From: Burkholderiaceae bacterium
Lineage (GTDB): Bacteria; Pseudomonadota; Gammaproteobacteria; Burkholderiales; Burkholderiaceae_C
Assembly (NCBI GenBank): GCA_017992055.1
Contig: JAGOPK010000004.1
Coordinates: 176,165 to 240,164 of the forward strand
Reading direction: 5' to 3'
DNA length: 64,000 nt
The position numbers and the translations under genes were made by a program. The first letter of the stretch is position 1. Each line of letters opens with the position of its first letter. This document shows positions 1 to 10,166 of the stretch, piece after piece. The notes beneath the pieces were generated by a model, which had not been told where the DNA came from, did no database searches, and saw only the letters and a list, made by a program, of their open reading frames with translations.

Positions 1-345
1 GCCGAGCAACTGCCGACCGAGCATCCGACGAAGAAGATCGGCCTTGCCTTCCGCGAGGTGTTCCAGAAGGTCAACAACGCGCCCACCAGCGATGCCTTCT
101 CGGCCTATTCCTTCGACGGCTGGCTGGTGTTCGTCGATGCCGCGCAGCGCGCGATGGCCGCCACCAAGACCGAGCCGGGCACGCCCGAGTTCCGCTCGGC
201 GCTGCGCGACGCGATCTTCTCCACCAAGGAAGTGGTCGGCACCCATGGCGTCTACAACTTCAAGGCCGGCGATCTCTACGGTGCCGACGAGCGCGCCCGC
301 GTGATCGTCAAGCTCGACAAGGGCCAGTGGAAGCTCGCCCCCTGA
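1..345 (+). CDS. ABC transporter substrate-binding protein, C-terminal part (5' end outside window)
   Basis: The window opens inside this gene. Only the last 114 residues are present, from AEQLPTEHPTKK to GQWKLAP, ending at the TGA at 343-345. The pattern SAYSFDGWLVFVDA followed by FRSALRDAI and a GVYNF segment fits the C-terminal lobe of periplasmic type-1 binding proteins of the Leu/Ile/Val (LivJ/LivK, Peripla_BP_6) group. It lies 28 nt before a LivH-type permease, so it should be the extracytoplasmic ligand receptor of this transporter. The ligand cannot be read from this fragment. From the operon it is more likely an aromatic acid than an amino acid, which is inference. Confidence 0.85.
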   Translation, partial: AEQLPTEHPTKKIGLAFREVFQKVNNAPTSDAFSAYSFDGWLVFVDAAQRAMAATKTEPGTPEFRSALRDAIFSTKEVVGTHGVYNFKAGDLYGADERARVIVKLDKGQWKLAP

Positions 346-373
346 TCCCCTCGCTTCAAAGGACCTTTCAGAC

Positions 374-1429
374 ATGACCTGGGACGTCGCCCTGATATTG
401 GGCATCGATGGCCTGGCCAACGGCGCCATCTACCTGCTGGCCGGGCTGGGGCTGGTGCTGATCTTCTCGGTGACCCGGGTGGTCTTCGTGCCCTTCGGCG
501 ACATCGCGGCCTTTGCCGCCCTGTCGCTGGCGGCCTTCGAGACCAACCGCGTGCCGCCGACCATCGGCCTGGTGGCGTTCCTCACGGCGCTGGCGCTGCT
601 GACCGAGGTCGGCAGCCTGGTCCGCAAGGGCGAGGCGAGGCGCGTGCCCAAGGCGCTGCTGATGTGGGGCCTGCTGCCGCTGCTGCCCTGCGCCATCGCC
701 TGGGCCGCGGCCCGGGGCGGCGTGCCCGCGCCGCTGCAGATCGCGGCTTCGGTGCTGCTGGTGGTGCCGGTGGCGCCGCTGCTGGCGCGGGTCGTCTTCC
801 AGCCGATCGCCGATGCCTCGGCACTGGTGCTGCTGATCGTGTCGCTGGCGCTGCACTTTCTGCTGTCGGGCCTCGGCCTCGTCTTCTTCGGTCCCGAAGG
901 CTCGCGCACCAGTCCGCTGGCCACCGGCGCCATCACCCTGGGTGACGGCTTCGCGGTGAGCGGCCAGGTGGTGCTGATGGTGTGCGCGGCCCTGGTGCTG
1001 AGCGGTCTCTTCTTCCTCGTCTTCGAGCGCACGGTGTCCGGCAAGGCGCTGCGCGCCACCGCCGTCAACCGCGTGGGCGCACGCCTGGTCGGCATCCGGC
1101 CTGCGCGCACCGCGCTGCTGGCCTATGGCTGCGCCTCGCTGCTGGCCGGCCTCATCGGCGTGCTGATCGCGCCCGTGACGACCATGTACTACGACTCCGG
1201 CTTCATCATCGGCCTGAAGGCCTTCGTCGCCGCCATCATCGGCGGGCTGGTGAGCTACCCGATGACCGCCGCCGGCGCGCTCGCGGTGGGCCTGCTCGAG
1301 AGCTTCGCCTCCTTCTGGAGCGGTGCGCTGAAGGACGTGATCGTGTTCAGTCTGCTGATCCCCGTGCTGATGGTGCGCTCCTACATGGCGAGCCACCACG
1401 AGGAAGAGGTCGAGGAGGTCGACCAATGA
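374..1429 (+). CDS. livH: LivH-type ABC transporter permease
   Basis: A 351-residue polytopic inner-membrane protein of the branched-chain amino-acid permease family. It begins MTWDVALILGIDGLANGAIY, where the NGAIYLLAGLGL stretch is the usual LivH first helix, and carries the family loop near VNRVGARLVGIRP (the EAA-like ATPase contact). It is about 60 residues longer than usual LivH proteins because of extra hydrophobic segments around residues 60-130. The start is preceded by AAAGGA at a good distance. Its TGA overlaps the next ATG (ATGA), so it is translationally coupled to the permease/ATPase fusion. It is expected to form the translocation pore with the LivM half. Confidence 0.9.
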   Translation: MTWDVALILGIDGLANGAIYLLAGLGLVLIFSVTRVVFVPFGDIAAFAALSLAAFETNRVPPTIGLVAFLTALALLTEVGSLVRKGEARRVPKALLMWGLLPLLPCAIAWAAARGGVPAPLQIAASVLLVVPVAPLLARVVFQPIADASALVLLIVSLALHFLLSGLGLVFFGPEGSRTSPLATGAITLGDGFAVSGQVVLMVCAALVLSGLFFLVFERTVSGKALRATAVNRVGARLVGIRPARTALLAYGCASLLAGLIGVLIAPVTTMYYDSGFIIGLKAFVAAIIGGLVSYPMTAAGALAVGLLESFASFWSGALKDVIVFSLLIPVLMVRSYMASHHEEEVEEVDQ

Positions 1430-3213
1430 GCCATTTGTCCCCCCGCATCCTGGTCGCGGCGCTGGTCGTCGTGATCGCCCTCGTGCCGCAGCTGCTGGGC
1501 ACTTTCTCGGTCTCGCTGCTGAACGACATCGGCATCGGCGCGCTGGTGGCCCTGGGCCTGGTGCTGCTCACCGGCATCGGCGGCGCCACCTCGTTCGGTC
1601 AGGCCGCCTTCGTCGGCATCGCGGCCTATGCCAGCGCCTGGCTCACCACCACGCAGGGCTTCTCGCCCTGGCTGGGGCTGCCGTTCGCGCTGCTGCTCAC
1701 CGGACTGTCGGCGCTGCTCATCGGCATGCTCACGCTGCGGCTGGGCGGGCACTTCCTGCCGCTGTCGACCATCGCCTGGGGCCTGTCGATCGCGCTGCTG
1801 TTCGGCAACGTCGAGGGCCTGGGGCGCCACACCGGCCTGTCGAACATCCCGCCGCTGCGCATCGGCACCTGGTCGCTGGTCGATCCACGATCGATCTACT
1901 ACCTGATCTGGACCATCGTCGGCCTGGCCTTCCTGTTCAGCTACAACCTGCTCAACTCGCGCCCGGGCCGCGCCATCCGCGGCCTGCGCGGCGGCTCCAT
2001 CCTGCTGGCCAGCGTGGGCGCCGACGCCTACCGCGTGAAGCTCTCGCTCTTCGTGACGGCGGCACTCTTCGCCGGGCTGGCCGGCTGGCTCTACGCGCAC
2101 ATGAACCGTTTCGTCAGCCCGTCGCCGTTCGACGTGCGTGCCAGCATCGAGTACCTGCTGATGGCGGTGGCCGGCGGCCTGGGCAGCCTGCTGGGCGCGC
2201 TGGTCGGCTCGGGCCTCGTGCTGGTGCTGAAGAACCTGCTGCAGGACGTGCTGCCGCTGATCACCCAGCGCGCCGGGCAGATCGAGGCCATCGTCTTCGC
2301 GGCGATCTTCATCGCGCTGCTGCACTTTGCACGCGGCGGCCTGATGGGCTTTGTGCAGCGCTGGCGCCAGCGACGCGCCGCGTCCGCCGCAGGCCGACCG
2401 GCGGTGCCGGTCACGCCCGTCGAGGCCCTGGCGCACCGCGCCCTGCCGGCACGTGGCACGACCATCCTGTCGGTGAAGGGGGCGGTGAAGCGCTTCGGCG
2501 GCCTGGTCGCGGTCAACGACGTGAGCTTCGAGGTGAAGGCCGGCGAGATCGTCGGGCTGATCGGTCCCAACGGCGCCGGCAAGTCGACCATGTTCAACCT
2601 GCTCACGCGCACGCTCTCGATGTCGGCCGGCGGGGTGCATTTCCTCGACCGCGACATCTCCCGCCTGCAGCAGCGCGACGTCGCGCGGCTGGGCATGGCC
2701 CGCACTTTCCAGCACGTGAAGCTCAGGCCGCACATGAGCCTGCTCGACAACGTGGCGCTGGGTGCGCATGCGCGGGTCGGCGTCGGCGTGCTGCACGCGG
2801 GCCTGCGGCTCGATCGCCGCCAGGAGCAGCAGGTGATGCAGGAGGCGCAGGCCCAGCTGGAGCGCATCGGCCTGGGCGACCGCTCGCACGAGATGGCCGG
2901 CAGCCTGCCGCTGGGCACGCAGCGCATCCTGGAGATCGCGCGCGCCCTGGCGGCCGATCCCGTTCTGCTGGTGCTGGACGAGCCCGCCGCCGGCCTGCGC
3001 CGCAAGGAGAAGATGGCCCTCGGCGACCTGCTGCGCAAGCTGCGCGACGAGGGGGTGACGATTCTGATCGTGGAACACGACATGGACTTCGTGATGCGGC
3101 TGGTCGACCGGCTGGTGGTGATGAACTTCGGCTCTAAGCTGACCGAAGGGGTGCCGGCGGTGGTGCGTGCCGACCAGCGCGTGCAGGCCGCCTACCTGGG
3201 GACGACGACATGA
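1426..3213 (+). CDS. LivM-LivG fusion: ABC permease and ATP-binding protein
   Basis: A 595-residue protein starting [16 protein letters not shown] at the ATG that overlaps the livH stop. Residues about 1-320 are a LivM-type permease with the motif [16 protein letters not shown]. After a basic linker, residues about 345-595 are a LivG-type ATPase with Walker [10 protein letters not shown] near residue 380, the LivG-like signature [17 protein letters not shown] and Walker [12 protein letters not shown]. Such fusions are known in proteobacterial HAAT transporters. The stop overlaps the next start as ATGA at 3210-3213. A longer reading from 982 only runs through the livH gene in another frame and was rejected. 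Confidence 0.92.
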   Translation: MSHLSPRILVAALVVVIALVPQLLGTFSVSLLNDIGIGALVALGLVLLTGIGGATSFGQAAFVGIAAYASAWLTTTQGFSPWLGLPFALLLTGLSALLIGMLTLRLGGHFLPLSTIAWGLSIALLFGNVEGLGRHTGLSNIPPLRIGTWSLVDPRSIYYLIWTIVGLAFLFSYNLLNSRPGRAIRGLRGGSILLASVGADAYRVKLSLFVTAALFAGLAGWLYAHMNRFVSPSPFDVRASIEYLLMAVAGGLGSLLGALVGSGLVLVLKNLLQDVLPLITQRAGQIEAIVFAAIFIALLHFARGGLMGFVQRWRQRRAASAAGRPAVPVTPVEALAHRALPARGTTILSVKGAVKRFGGLVAVNDVSFEVKAGEIVGLIGPNGAGKSTMFNLLTRTLSMSAGGVHFLDRDISRLQQRDVARLGMARTFQHVKLRPHMSLLDNVALGAHARVGVGVLHAGLRLDRRQEQQVMQEAQAQLERIGLGDRSHEMAGSLPLGTQRILEIARALAADPVLLVLDEPAAGLRRKEKMALGDLLRKLRDEGVTILIVEHDMDFVMRLVDRLVVMNFGSKLTEGVPAVVRADQRVQAAYLGTTT

Positions 3214-3947
3214 GCGCGGCCCCCATGCTGGAGATCAGCGACCTGCATGTCGCCTACGGGCAGGTCGAGGCCGTGCGCGGCATCTCGGTCAGCCTGCAGA
3301 AGGGCCAGATCGTCTCGGTGATCGGCCCCAACGGTGCCGGCAAGACCACCCTGCTGGCGGCCACGATGGGACTGCTGCCGTCTAAGGGCGTGATCCGCTT
3401 CGAAGGGCAGGACCTGTCGGGACTGGACGTCGAGTCGCGCGTGGAACTCGGCCTGTGTCTGGTGCCCGAAAGGCGCGAGCTCTTCGGCGAGCTGTCGGTG
3501 CTCGACAACCTGAGGCTGGGCGCCTATTCGCGCCGCCTGCGCACCGACGCGCTGCGCAGTCGCCTCGACTCGGTGTACCAGCGCTTCCCGCGCCTGGCCG
3601 AACGCCGTGCCCAGCGCGCCGACACGCTGTCCGGCGGCGAGCGCCAGATGCTGGCGGTGGGCCGTGCGCTGATGTCGATGCCGCGCCTGCTGATGCTCGA
3701 CGAGCCCAGCCTCGGCCTGGCGCCGCTGATCGTCAAGGAGATCCTGGCCATCGTGCGCAAGCTGCGCGACGAGGGCGTGTCCATCCTGCTGGTCGAGCAG
3801 AACGCGCGTGCCGCGCTGGAGAGCTCGGACTTCGGCTACGTCATCGAGACCGGCGGCATCGCGCTCTCGGGCGACTCGGACTCGCTGGCCGACGACGAAC
3901 GCGTGCGCTCGACCTATCTCGGAGGCGGCACGCATGACGACGATTGA
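3210..3947 (+). CDS. livF: LivF-type ABC transporter ATP-binding protein
   Basis: A 245-residue cytoplasmic ATPase. It shows Walker [10 protein letters not shown], the LivF hallmark [18 protein letters not shown], the signature [15 protein letters not shown] and Walker [14 protein letters not shown], followed by LLVEQN with the H-loop replaced by the LivF-typical form. It pairs with the LivG half of the upstream fusion to energise uptake. The gene overlaps its upstream neighbour by 4 nt, and the following ligase starts inside its last codons (ATG at 3934), so the set is one operon. Confidence 0.93.
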   Translation: MSAAPMLEISDLHVAYGQVEAVRGISVSLQKGQIVSVIGPNGAGKTTLLAATMGLLPSKGVIRFEGQDLSGLDVESRVELGLCLVPERRELFGELSVLDNLRLGAYSRRLRTDALRSRLDSVYQRFPRLAERRAQRADTLSGGERQMLAVGRALMSMPRLLMLDEPSLGLAPLIVKEILAIVRKLRDEGVSILLVEQNARAALESSDFGYVIETGGIALSGDSDSLADDERVRSTYLGGGTHDDD

Positions 3948-5529
3948 GCCACCACTGCCGCCCTCGCGGCGCACGCTGCCGCAGATGCTGGCACGGCAGG
4001 CCCAGGCCTTTGGCGAGCGCGCCGCCGTCTCGTTCGGCGACGGCGCCTGGTCGCACCGCGAGGTCGCGCAGCGGGCCGCGGCGCGGGCGGGCGCGCTGCG
4101 CGACGCCGGCATAGCGCGCGGCGACCGTGTGGCCCTGATGAGTGGCAATCGCGCCGAGTTCCTCGAAGCCTTTCTCGGTTGTGGCTGGGCCGGCGCCGTC
4201 TCGGTGCCGATCAACACCGCCTCCATGGGGCCGCAGATCGGGTACTTCCTGGCCAACAGCCGCGCCGTGCTGCTGGTGATCGAGGCGCAGTACCTGGCCC
4301 GGCTCGACATCGCCGACCTGAAGGCCACCGGGCTGCGTGCGATCTGGGTGCTGGGCGATGCCGGCGGGCGCAGCGCCATCGACGGCGTGCCCGTGCTGGC
4401 CTGGCCGGCCGCCACGCGCGAGCTGGAGCCCGAGCCGGCGCGGCCGGGCGATCCGCTGGCCATCCTCTACACCTCGGGCACGACCGGGCCCTCCAAGGGC
4501 GTGCTGTGCTCGCATGCCCAGTACTTCTGGTGGGGCCTGAACAGCCTGCGCGTGCTGGGCGTGCGCGACGACGACGTGCTGTGCACGACCTTGCCGCTGT
4601 TCCACATCAATGCGCTGAACACCTTCGCGCAGGCGGCACTGGCCGGCTGCCAGGTGGTGTTCCTGCCGCGGTTCTCGGCGTCCGGCTTCTGGCCGGCGAT
4701 GCGCGACAGCGGCGCCACCGTCGTCTACCTGCTGGGCGCCATGGTGCCCATCCTGCTGGCGCAGCCCGCCGGGCCGGGAGAGCTGGACCACCGTGTGCGC
4801 ATCGGCCTGGGTCCGGGCGTGCCCGGCGCCGCGGCAGACGCCTTTCACGAGCGCACCGGCGTGCGCCTGCTCGAAGGCTACGGTTCGACGGAAACCAACT
4901 TCGTGATCGCGACCGCTGCCGACTCGCCGCGGCGCGGCGTGATGGGCTGGCTGCAGGCGGGCTTCGACGCCCGCGTGGTGGACCCGGACGATGTCGAGCT
5001 GCCCGATGGCCAGGCCGGCGAACTGCTGCTGCGCGCGACGGAGCCCTTTGCCTTCTGCAGCGGCTACTTCGGCATGCCCGACAAGACGGTCGAGGCCTGG
5101 CGCAACCTCTGGTTCCACACCGGCGACCGCGTGGTGCGCGAGCCCGATGGCGCCTTTCGCTTCATCGACCGCATCAAGGACGCCATCCGCCGGCGCGGCG
5201 AGAACATCTCCTCGTTCGAGGTGGAGCAGGTGCTGCAGGCGCACCCCGCGGTGGCCACGGTGGCCGTCTACCCGGTGGGCTCGGAGCTGGCGGAAGACGA
5301 AGTGATGGCGGCCGTGATCGCCACGCCCGGCGAGACGGCGGACCCGGCCGCGCTGGCCGCCTGGTGTGCCGAGCGGCTGCCGTATTTCTCGGTGCCACGC
5401 TACATCGACGTGGTGACCGAGCTGCCGCGCACCGAGAACGGCAAGATCCAGAAGTACAAGCTGCGCGAGCGCGGCGTCACGCCCACCACCTGGGAGCGAC
5501 CGCAGGCGCCGCGCGCGCCCAGGACCTGA
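3934..5529 (+). CDS. AMP-forming acyl-CoA synthetase/ligase
   Basis: A 531-residue ANL-superfamily enzyme, expected to turn a carboxylic acid plus ATP and CoA into an acyl-CoA thioester. Visible motifs are the P-loop [11 protein letters not shown] (about residue 178), YGSTETN (about 316), [13 protein letters not shown] with [18 protein letters not shown] (about 394-430) and the C-terminal lysine in [14 protein letters not shown]. The ATG lies 11 nt inside livF. The sequence resembles general CaiC-like ligases more than benzoate-CoA ligases, so its substrate is open. Its place behind a transporter and before ring-attacking enzymes suggests activation of an imported acid. A dedicated aryl-CoA ligase might lie upstream of the window. 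Confidence 0.88.
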   Translation: MTTIEPPLPPSRRTLPQMLARQAQAFGERAAVSFGDGAWSHREVAQRAAARAGALRDAGIARGDRVALMSGNRAEFLEAFLGCGWAGAVSVPINTASMGPQIGYFLANSRAVLLVIEAQYLARLDIADLKATGLRAIWVLGDAGGRSAIDGVPVLAWPAATRELEPEPARPGDPLAILYTSGTTGPSKGVLCSHAQYFWWGLNSLRVLGVRDDDVLCTTLPLFHINALNTFAQAALAGCQVVFLPRFSASGFWPAMRDSGATVVYLLGAMVPILLAQPAGPGELDHRVRIGLGPGVPGAAADAFHERTGVRLLEGYGSTETNFVIATAADSPRRGVMGWLQAGFDARVVDPDDVELPDGQAGELLLRATEPFAFCSGYFGMPDKTVEAWRNLWFHTGDRVVREPDGAFRFIDRIKDAIRRRGENISSFEVEQVLQAHPAVATVAVYPVGSELAEDEVMAAVIATPGETADPAALAAWCAERLPYFSVPRYIDVVTELPRTENGKIQKYKLRERGVTPTTWERPQAPRAPRT

Positions 5530-5531
5530 GC

Positions 5532-6305
5532 GTGGCGTGCAGCAGTGCGCCGGCCAGCTTCGACCTGCAGGGCCGGGTGGCGCTGGTGACGGGCGCCGCG
5601 CGGGGCCTGGGCGCGGCCGTTGGGCAAGCCCTGGCCCAGGCGGGCGCGAAGGTCGTGCTGGCCGACCTCGACCCCGCGGTCGACGGCCGCGCCCAGGCCC
5701 TGCGCGACCTGGGCCTGCCGGTGCATGCGGTCGCAGCCGACGTGCGCGACGAGGACAGCCTCGAGGCCGCCGCGGCCGAGGCATGCCAGCGCTTCGGCGC
5801 CCTGGACGTGATGGTGAACAACGCCGCGCTGACGCCGTCCACCTCGCTGTGGGACATCGCGCCCGCGGAATGGGACCAGGTGATGGCGGTCAACCTGCGC
5901 GGCTGCTTCTTCGGCTGCCGGGTGGCGGGCCGGCGCATGCGCGAGGCCGGCCAGGGCGGTCGCATCATCAACATGGCCTCGATCGCCGGCCAGATGGCCA
6001 GCCCGGCCAGCGGCGCACACTACGCGGCCTCGAAGGCGGGCATCGTCTCGCTGACGCGCAGCTTCGCGACGGCGCTGGCGCCGCATGGCGTGACCGTCAA
6101 TGCGCTGGCGCCGGCGGCGATCGACAGCCCCGTGCTGGACGGCCTGCCGGCCACGACCCGCCAGGCCCTGCTCGCGGCGATTCCGCTGGGCCGCTTCGGC
6201 GAGCCGCAGGAGCTGGCCGCGGCCGTTGTCTTTCTCGCGTCTGCGGCCGGCGGCTTCATCACCGGCACCACCCTCGACCTCAACGGCGGCCGGCTGATGC
6301 GCTGA
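5532..6305 (+). CDS. SDR family oxidoreductase (first)
   Basis: A 257-residue classical short-chain dehydrogenase starting at GTG 5532, two bases after the ligase stop. It has the Rossmann motif TGAARGLG (residues 20-27), NNAA at 96-99, the catalytic Ser150, and YAASK with Tyr164 and Lys168. The D at the end of beta-2 (VVLADLD) favours NAD(H). In this operon it probably oxidises a hydroxyacyl-CoA or alicyclic alcohol intermediate, which is inference from context. The gene ends in a short direct repeat: gctgatgc occurs three times around 6293-6314, extending past the stop. Confidence 0.88.
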   Translation: MACSSAPASFDLQGRVALVTGAARGLGAAVGQALAQAGAKVVLADLDPAVDGRAQALRDLGLPVHAVAADVRDEDSLEAAAAEACQRFGALDVMVNNAALTPSTSLWDIAPAEWDQVMAVNLRGCFFGCRVAGRRMREAGQGGRIINMASIAGQMASPASGAHYAASKAGIVSLTRSFATALAPHGVTVNALAPAAIDSPVLDGLPATTRQALLAAIPLGRFGEPQELAAAVVFLASAAGGFITGTTLDLNGGRLMR

Positions 6306-6360
6306 TGCGCTGATGGGGGCATCGGGAAAGTCCCGGGAGGAAAGGCCGTGGTTTCGCGCT

Positions 6361-6401
6361 AAATTAGTTGATATCTAAATCAATTACAAGTAATATACAT
6401 T
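6361..6401 (+). promoter_or_regulatory. Promoter and candidate MarR operator before the monooxygenase gene
   Basis: The 134-nt gap between the SDR and the monooxygenase contains a strikingly AT-rich island in otherwise GC-rich DNA. It carries a good sigma-70 promoter: TTGATA at 6368-6373, a 17-nt spacer and TAATAT at 6391-6396. The -35 lies in an inverted repeat TTGAT-N6-ATCAA (6368-6383), and a second repeat ATTAC-AA-GTAAT (6383-6394) overlaps the -10. Such sites suit a small dimeric repressor, and the MarR-family protein encoded at 9594 is the obvious candidate. The operator assignment is inferred. Confidence 0.7.
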
Positions 6402-6439
6402 GGACGGGACCCTGGTCCTGGTGAGCGACTGGAGCTGAG

Positions 6440-8788
6440 ATGAACATCGTGAGCATTGGCGGTGGCCCGGCCGGCCTGTACTTCGCGCTGCTGATGAAGC
6501 AGCTGGACCCATCGCACGACATCACGGTGGTCGAGCGCAACAAGCCCTACGACACCTTCGGCTGGGGCGTGGTCTTCTCGGATGCCACGATGACCAACAT
6601 GGTCCGCTGCGACCCGAAGACGGCGGCCGAGATCCAGCAGGCCTTCAACCACTGGGACGACATCGAGCTGCTGTTCAAGGGCCGACGCATCCGCTCAGGC
6701 GGCCACGGCTTTGTGGGCATAGGCCGCAAGAAGCTGCTCAACATCCTGCAGGCGCGCTGCGAGGAACTGGGCGTGAAGCTGGTCTTCGAGACCGAGGTCG
6801 ACGCCGATACCGACTATCCCAACGCCGACCTGATCGTGGCCAGCGACGGCATCAACTCGCGCATCCGCACCCGGTACAGCGACCGCTTCAGGCCCGACAT
6901 CGTCACCCGGCCCAACCGCTTCATCTGGCTGGGCACCACCAAGCGCTACGACGCCTTCACCTTCGACTTCCAGCGCACCGAGCACGGCTGGTTCCAGGCC
7001 CACATCTACAAGTTCGACGACGAGACCTCCACCTACATCGTCGAGACCACCGAGGACACCTGGAAGGCGCACGGCCTGGACACCGCCTCGCAGGACGACT
7101 CCATCGCCTTCTGCGAGAAGCTCTTCGCCGGCGACCTGAAGGGCGAGCGGCTGATGACCAACTCGCGCCACCTGCGCGGCTCGGCCTGGATCAACTTCCA
7201 GCGCGTGGTCTGCGAGCAATGGTGGCTGCGCAACGACCAGGGCAGCCATGTCGTGCTGATGGGCGACGCGGTCCACACCGCCCACTTCGCCATCGGCTCG
7301 GGCACCAAGCTGGCGATCGAGGACGCGATCGAACTGGCCCGCCAGTTCAGCGAGCTTGGCCAGCAGCCGGCGCACATTCCCGAGGTGCTGGCTGCCTACC
7401 AGGAGGCGCGCCGCGTCGAGACCCTGCGCATCCAGAACGCCGCATGGAACGCGATGGAATGGTTCGAGGTCTGCGGCAAGCGCTATTGCGACCAGCTCGA
7501 TCCCGAGCAGTTCATGTACTCGATGCTCACGCGCAGCCAGCGCATCAGCCACGAGAACCTGCGGCTGCGCGATGCCGCCTGGCTGGGCGGCTACGAGCGC
7601 TGGTTCGCGCGCCAGGCCGGCATGCCCGAGGCGGCACTGGCCGCTGCGCCGCCGCCGATGTTCACGCCCTACACCGTGCGTGGCCTGACGCTGAAGAACC
7701 GCATCGTGGTCTCGCCGATGGCGCAGTACTCGGCGGTCGACGGCATTGCCGGGGACTACCACCTCGTGCACCTTGGCGCGCGGGCGATGGGCGGCGCGGG
7801 CCTGGTGTTCGCCGAGATGACCTGCGTCAGCGCCGAGGGGCGCATCACCCCGGGCTGCCCGGGGCTGTACAAGCCCGAGCACACCGCGGCCTTCCGGCGC
7901 ATTGCCGACTGGATCCATGCCAACACCGACGCCAAGTTCGCGGTGCAGCTCGGCCATGCCGGTGCCAAGGCCTCGACGCGGCTCGCCTGGGACGGCATCG
8001 ACCTGCCGCTGCCGGAGGGCAACTGGCCGCTGGTCTCGGCCTCGCCGCAGCAGTACATCGAGGGCGTGAGCCAGGTCTCGCAGGCCCTCAGCCGCGCCGG
8101 GATGGACGAGGTGCGCGACCAGTTCGTGGCCGCCACGCAGGCCGCCGAGGCGGCCGGCTTCGACTGGCTGGAACTGCACTGCGCGCACGGCTACCTGCTC
8201 TCCGCCTTCATCTCGCCGCTGACCAACCAGCGCGACGACGACTACGGCGGATCGCTGGAGAACCGCCTGCGCTTTCCGCTGGAGGTGTTCCGCGCCGTGC
8301 GCGCCGCCTGGCCGCAGCACAAGCCGATGTCGGTGCGCATCTCGGCGCACGACTGGGTGGAGGGCGGCATCACGCCCGCGGACGCGGTGGAGATCGCCAA
8401 GGCCTTCAAGGCCGCCGGCGCCGACATGATCGATTGCTCCTCGGGCCAGGTCAGCAAGAAGGAGAAGCCGGTCTACGGCCGCATGTTCCAGACGCCGTTC
8501 GCCGACCGCATCCGCCAGGAGGCCGGCATCCCCACCATCGCGGTGGGCGCGATCAGCGAGGCCGACCATGCCAACAGCATCCTGGCGGCGGGCCGTGCGG
8601 ACCTGTGCGCGGTGGCGCGGCCCCATCTCGCCAACCCGGCCTGGACGCTCACCGAGGCAGCCAGGATCGGCTACACCGCCACCGGCTGGCCCCGGCAGTA
8701 CCGCTCGGCCAAGGGCCAGATGGAAGCCAACTTCGCGCGCGAGAAGGCACAGGCTGCCGCTGCCGTCGCCGCGGTCGGCAAGGCCTGA
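6440..8788 (+). CDS. Two-domain FAD monooxygenase / Old Yellow Enzyme reductase (2-aminobenzoyl-CoA or salicylyl-CoA type)
   Basis: A 782-residue fusion. Residues about 1-400 are an FAD-dependent aromatic monooxygenase with the dinucleotide motif [12 protein letters not shown] at the N-terminus and the second FAD motif [22 protein letters not shown] split around residues 274-296. Residues about 405-760 are an Old Yellow Enzyme-like NADH:flavin oxidoreductase with [16 protein letters not shown], the family segment [14 protein letters not shown] and a C-terminal FMN-binding region. This arrangement and length match 2-aminobenzoyl-CoA monooxygenase/reductase of Azoarcus evansii and proteins annotated salicylyl-CoA 5-hydroxylase/oxidoreductase. 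The N-domain would hydroxylate the aryl-CoA ring and the C-domain reduce it to a non-aromatic enone-CoA. The exact substrate is not visible. Confidence 0.9.
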   Translation: MNIVSIGGGPAGLYFALLMKQLDPSHDITVVERNKPYDTFGWGVVFSDATMTNMVRCDPKTAAEIQQAFNHWDDIELLFKGRRIRSGGHGFVGIGRKKLLNILQARCEELGVKLVFETEVDADTDYPNADLIVASDGINSRIRTRYSDRFRPDIVTRPNRFIWLGTTKRYDAFTFDFQRTEHGWFQAHIYKFDDETSTYIVETTEDTWKAHGLDTASQDDSIAFCEKLFAGDLKGERLMTNSRHLRGSAWINFQRVVCEQWWLRNDQGSHVVLMGDAVHTAHFAIGSGTKLAIEDAIELARQFSELGQQPAHIPEVLAAYQEARRVETLRIQNAAWNAMEWFEVCGKRYCDQLDPEQFMYSMLTRSQRISHENLRLRDAAWLGGYERWFARQAGMPEAALAAAPPPMFTPYTVRGLTLKNRIVVSPMAQYSAVDGIAGDYHLVHLGARAMGGAGLVFAEMTCVSAEGRITPGCPGLYKPEHTAAFRRIADWIHANTDAKFAVQLGHAGAKASTRLAWDGIDLPLPEGNWPLVSASPQQYIEGVSQVSQALSRAGMDEVRDQFVAATQAAEAAGFDWLELHCAHGYLLSAFISPLTNQRDDDYGGSLENRLRFPLEVFRAVRAAWPQHKPMSVRISAHDWVEGGITPADAVEIAKAFKAAGADMIDCSSGQVSKKEKPVYGRMFQTPFADRIRQEAGIPTIAVGAISEADHANSILAAGRADLCAVARPHLANPAWTLTEAARIGYTATGWPRQYRSAKGQMEANFAREKAQAAAAVAAVGKA

Positions 8789-8791
8789 GCG

Positions 8792-9574
8792 ATGGCCATG
8801 GCATCCAGCGAAGCAGCGGCGCCGCGACATGCGCTGGTCACCGGCGGTGGCAGCGGCATCGGCGCCGCGGTGGCGCGGCAGCTGGTGGCACGCGGCCTGC
8901 ACGTCAGCGTGCTGGGCCGGCGGCTCGACAAGGTCGAGGCGGTGGCCGCGGCAGCGCCCGGGCGCATGCAGGCGGTGGCGGCCGACGTGGTCGATGCCGG
9001 GCAGCTGGGCCGCGCGCTGGCCACCGCCGTCGGCCGCTTCGGGCCCGTGCAGGTGCTGGTCAACTGCGCCGGCCAGGCCGAGAGCGCACCCTTTCTGAAG
9101 ATGGACGACGCGCTGTGGCAGCGCATGCTCGACGTCAACCTGACCGGCAGCATGCGCTGCATCCAGGCCGTGCTGCCCGGCATGCTGCAGGCGCGCTGGG
9201 GGCGCATCGTCAACGTCGCCAGCACGGCCGGCCAGGTCGGCTATGCCTATGTCGCCGCCTATTGCGCGGCCAAGCACGGCGTGATCGGCCTGACGCGCTC
9301 GCTGGCGCTGGAGCTGGCGACCCGTGGCATCACCGTCAATGCCGTGTGCCCGGGCTATACCGACACCGAGATCGTGCGCGAGAGCATCGCCCGCGTGGTG
9401 GCGAAGACCGGACGCAGCGAGGACGCGGCGCGGGCCGAGTTCGTCAAGGCCAATCCCCAGGGCAGGCTGGTGGACCCGCAGGACGTGGCCGACGCCGTGG
9501 CCTGGCTGGCGTCCGATACTGCCGGCAGCGTCACCGGCCAGTCGCTGTCGGTCAGCGGTGGCGAGGTGATGTAG
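8792..9574 (+). CDS. SDR family oxidoreductase (second)
   Basis: A 260-residue classical SDR starting three bases after the monooxygenase stop. It has TGGGSGIG (residues 17-24), NCAG (91-94), Ser144, and YCAAK with Tyr157 and Lys161. The basic pair after beta-2 (LGRRLDK) suggests NADP(H), which would differ from the first SDR of the operon. Likely role: oxidation or reduction of a hydroxyl/keto group on an alicyclic CoA intermediate produced by the upstream enzyme. Function beyond SDR is inferred from position. Confidence 0.88.
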   Translation: MAMASSEAAAPRHALVTGGGSGIGAAVARQLVARGLHVSVLGRRLDKVEAVAAAAPGRMQAVAADVVDAGQLGRALATAVGRFGPVQVLVNCAGQAESAPFLKMDDALWQRMLDVNLTGSMRCIQAVLPGMLQARWGRIVNVASTAGQVGYAYVAAYCAAKHGVIGLTRSLALELATRGITVNAVCPGYTDTEIVRESIARVVAKTGRSEDAARAEFVKANPQGRLVDPQDVADAVAWLASDTAGSVTGQSLSVSGGEVM

Positions 9575-9593
9575 CCCACAACAAGGAAGACCC

Positions 9594-10166
9594 GTGGCTT
9601 CGAACGCAAAGCACTATCGACTGGTCGAGCAGCTCGGCGACGAGCACATCGGCCTGGAGGCCCGCGTCCAGGTCGACGACCATCTGGACACGCGCATCTG
9701 GCTGCGCCTGCTGGCCTGCAGCGCGCAGATCGAGCAGCAGATCCGGCAGCGCCTGCGCGCCCGCTTCGGCACCACGCTGCCGCGCTTCGACTACCTGGCG
9801 CAGCTGGACCGCCACCCCGACGGCCTGCGCATGAACCTGCTCTCGCGCTACCTGATGGTGACCGGCGGCAGCGTCACCGGCCTGACCGACCAGCTGGTCA
9901 AGGAAGGCCTGGTGCAGCGCATCGACGATCCGGACGACCGCCGCTCCTGGCGCGTCTGTCTCACGCCCCAGGGCCGTGAGGAGTTCAGGCGCATGGCCCT
10001 GGAGCACGAGTCCTGGCTGGTCGAGCTGTTCAAGGGGCTGCCGGCGGCGAGCAAGAACGCGCTGTACGAGCACCTCGGCCACCTGCGGGTGCACCTGGCC
10101 CAGCGATCGGACGGCGCCGAGTCGGCCGACGAGGGCTCTTCCAACGATTCGAGAGGCGGAAAATGA
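9594..10166 (+). CDS. MarR family transcriptional regulator
   Basis: A 190-residue protein from GTG 9594, preceded by AAGGAAG. Residues about 45-150 form a MarR winged helix with [22 protein letters not shown] as the recognition region (quoted as two adjoining parts [13 protein letters not shown] and LTDQLVKEG) and the wing motif [19 protein letters not shown]. Its place inside a CoA-dependent aromatic pathway suggests it senses an aryl-CoA and represses the promoter at 6361-6401, as other MarR proteins of aromatic degradation do. The next gene starts 4 nt before its stop (10163), so it is part of the operon it probably controls. Confidence 0.9.
   Translation: MASNAKHYRLVEQLGDEHIGLEARVQVDDHLDTRIWLRLLACSAQIEQQIRQRLRARFGTTLPRFDYLAQLDRHPDGLRMNLLSRYLMVTGGSVTGLTDQLVKEGLVQRIDDPDDRRSWRVCLTPQGREEFRRMALEHESWLVELFKGLPAASKNALYEHLGHLRVHLAQRSDGAESADEGSSNDSRGGK

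Noticed and set aside
368-9277. Long minus-strand frames opposite the transporter and monooxygenase genes (352, 565, 647 and 860 codons)
   Set aside because: Overlap complete, well-recognised plus-strand genes and translate to Gln/Arg/Ala-rich sequence.
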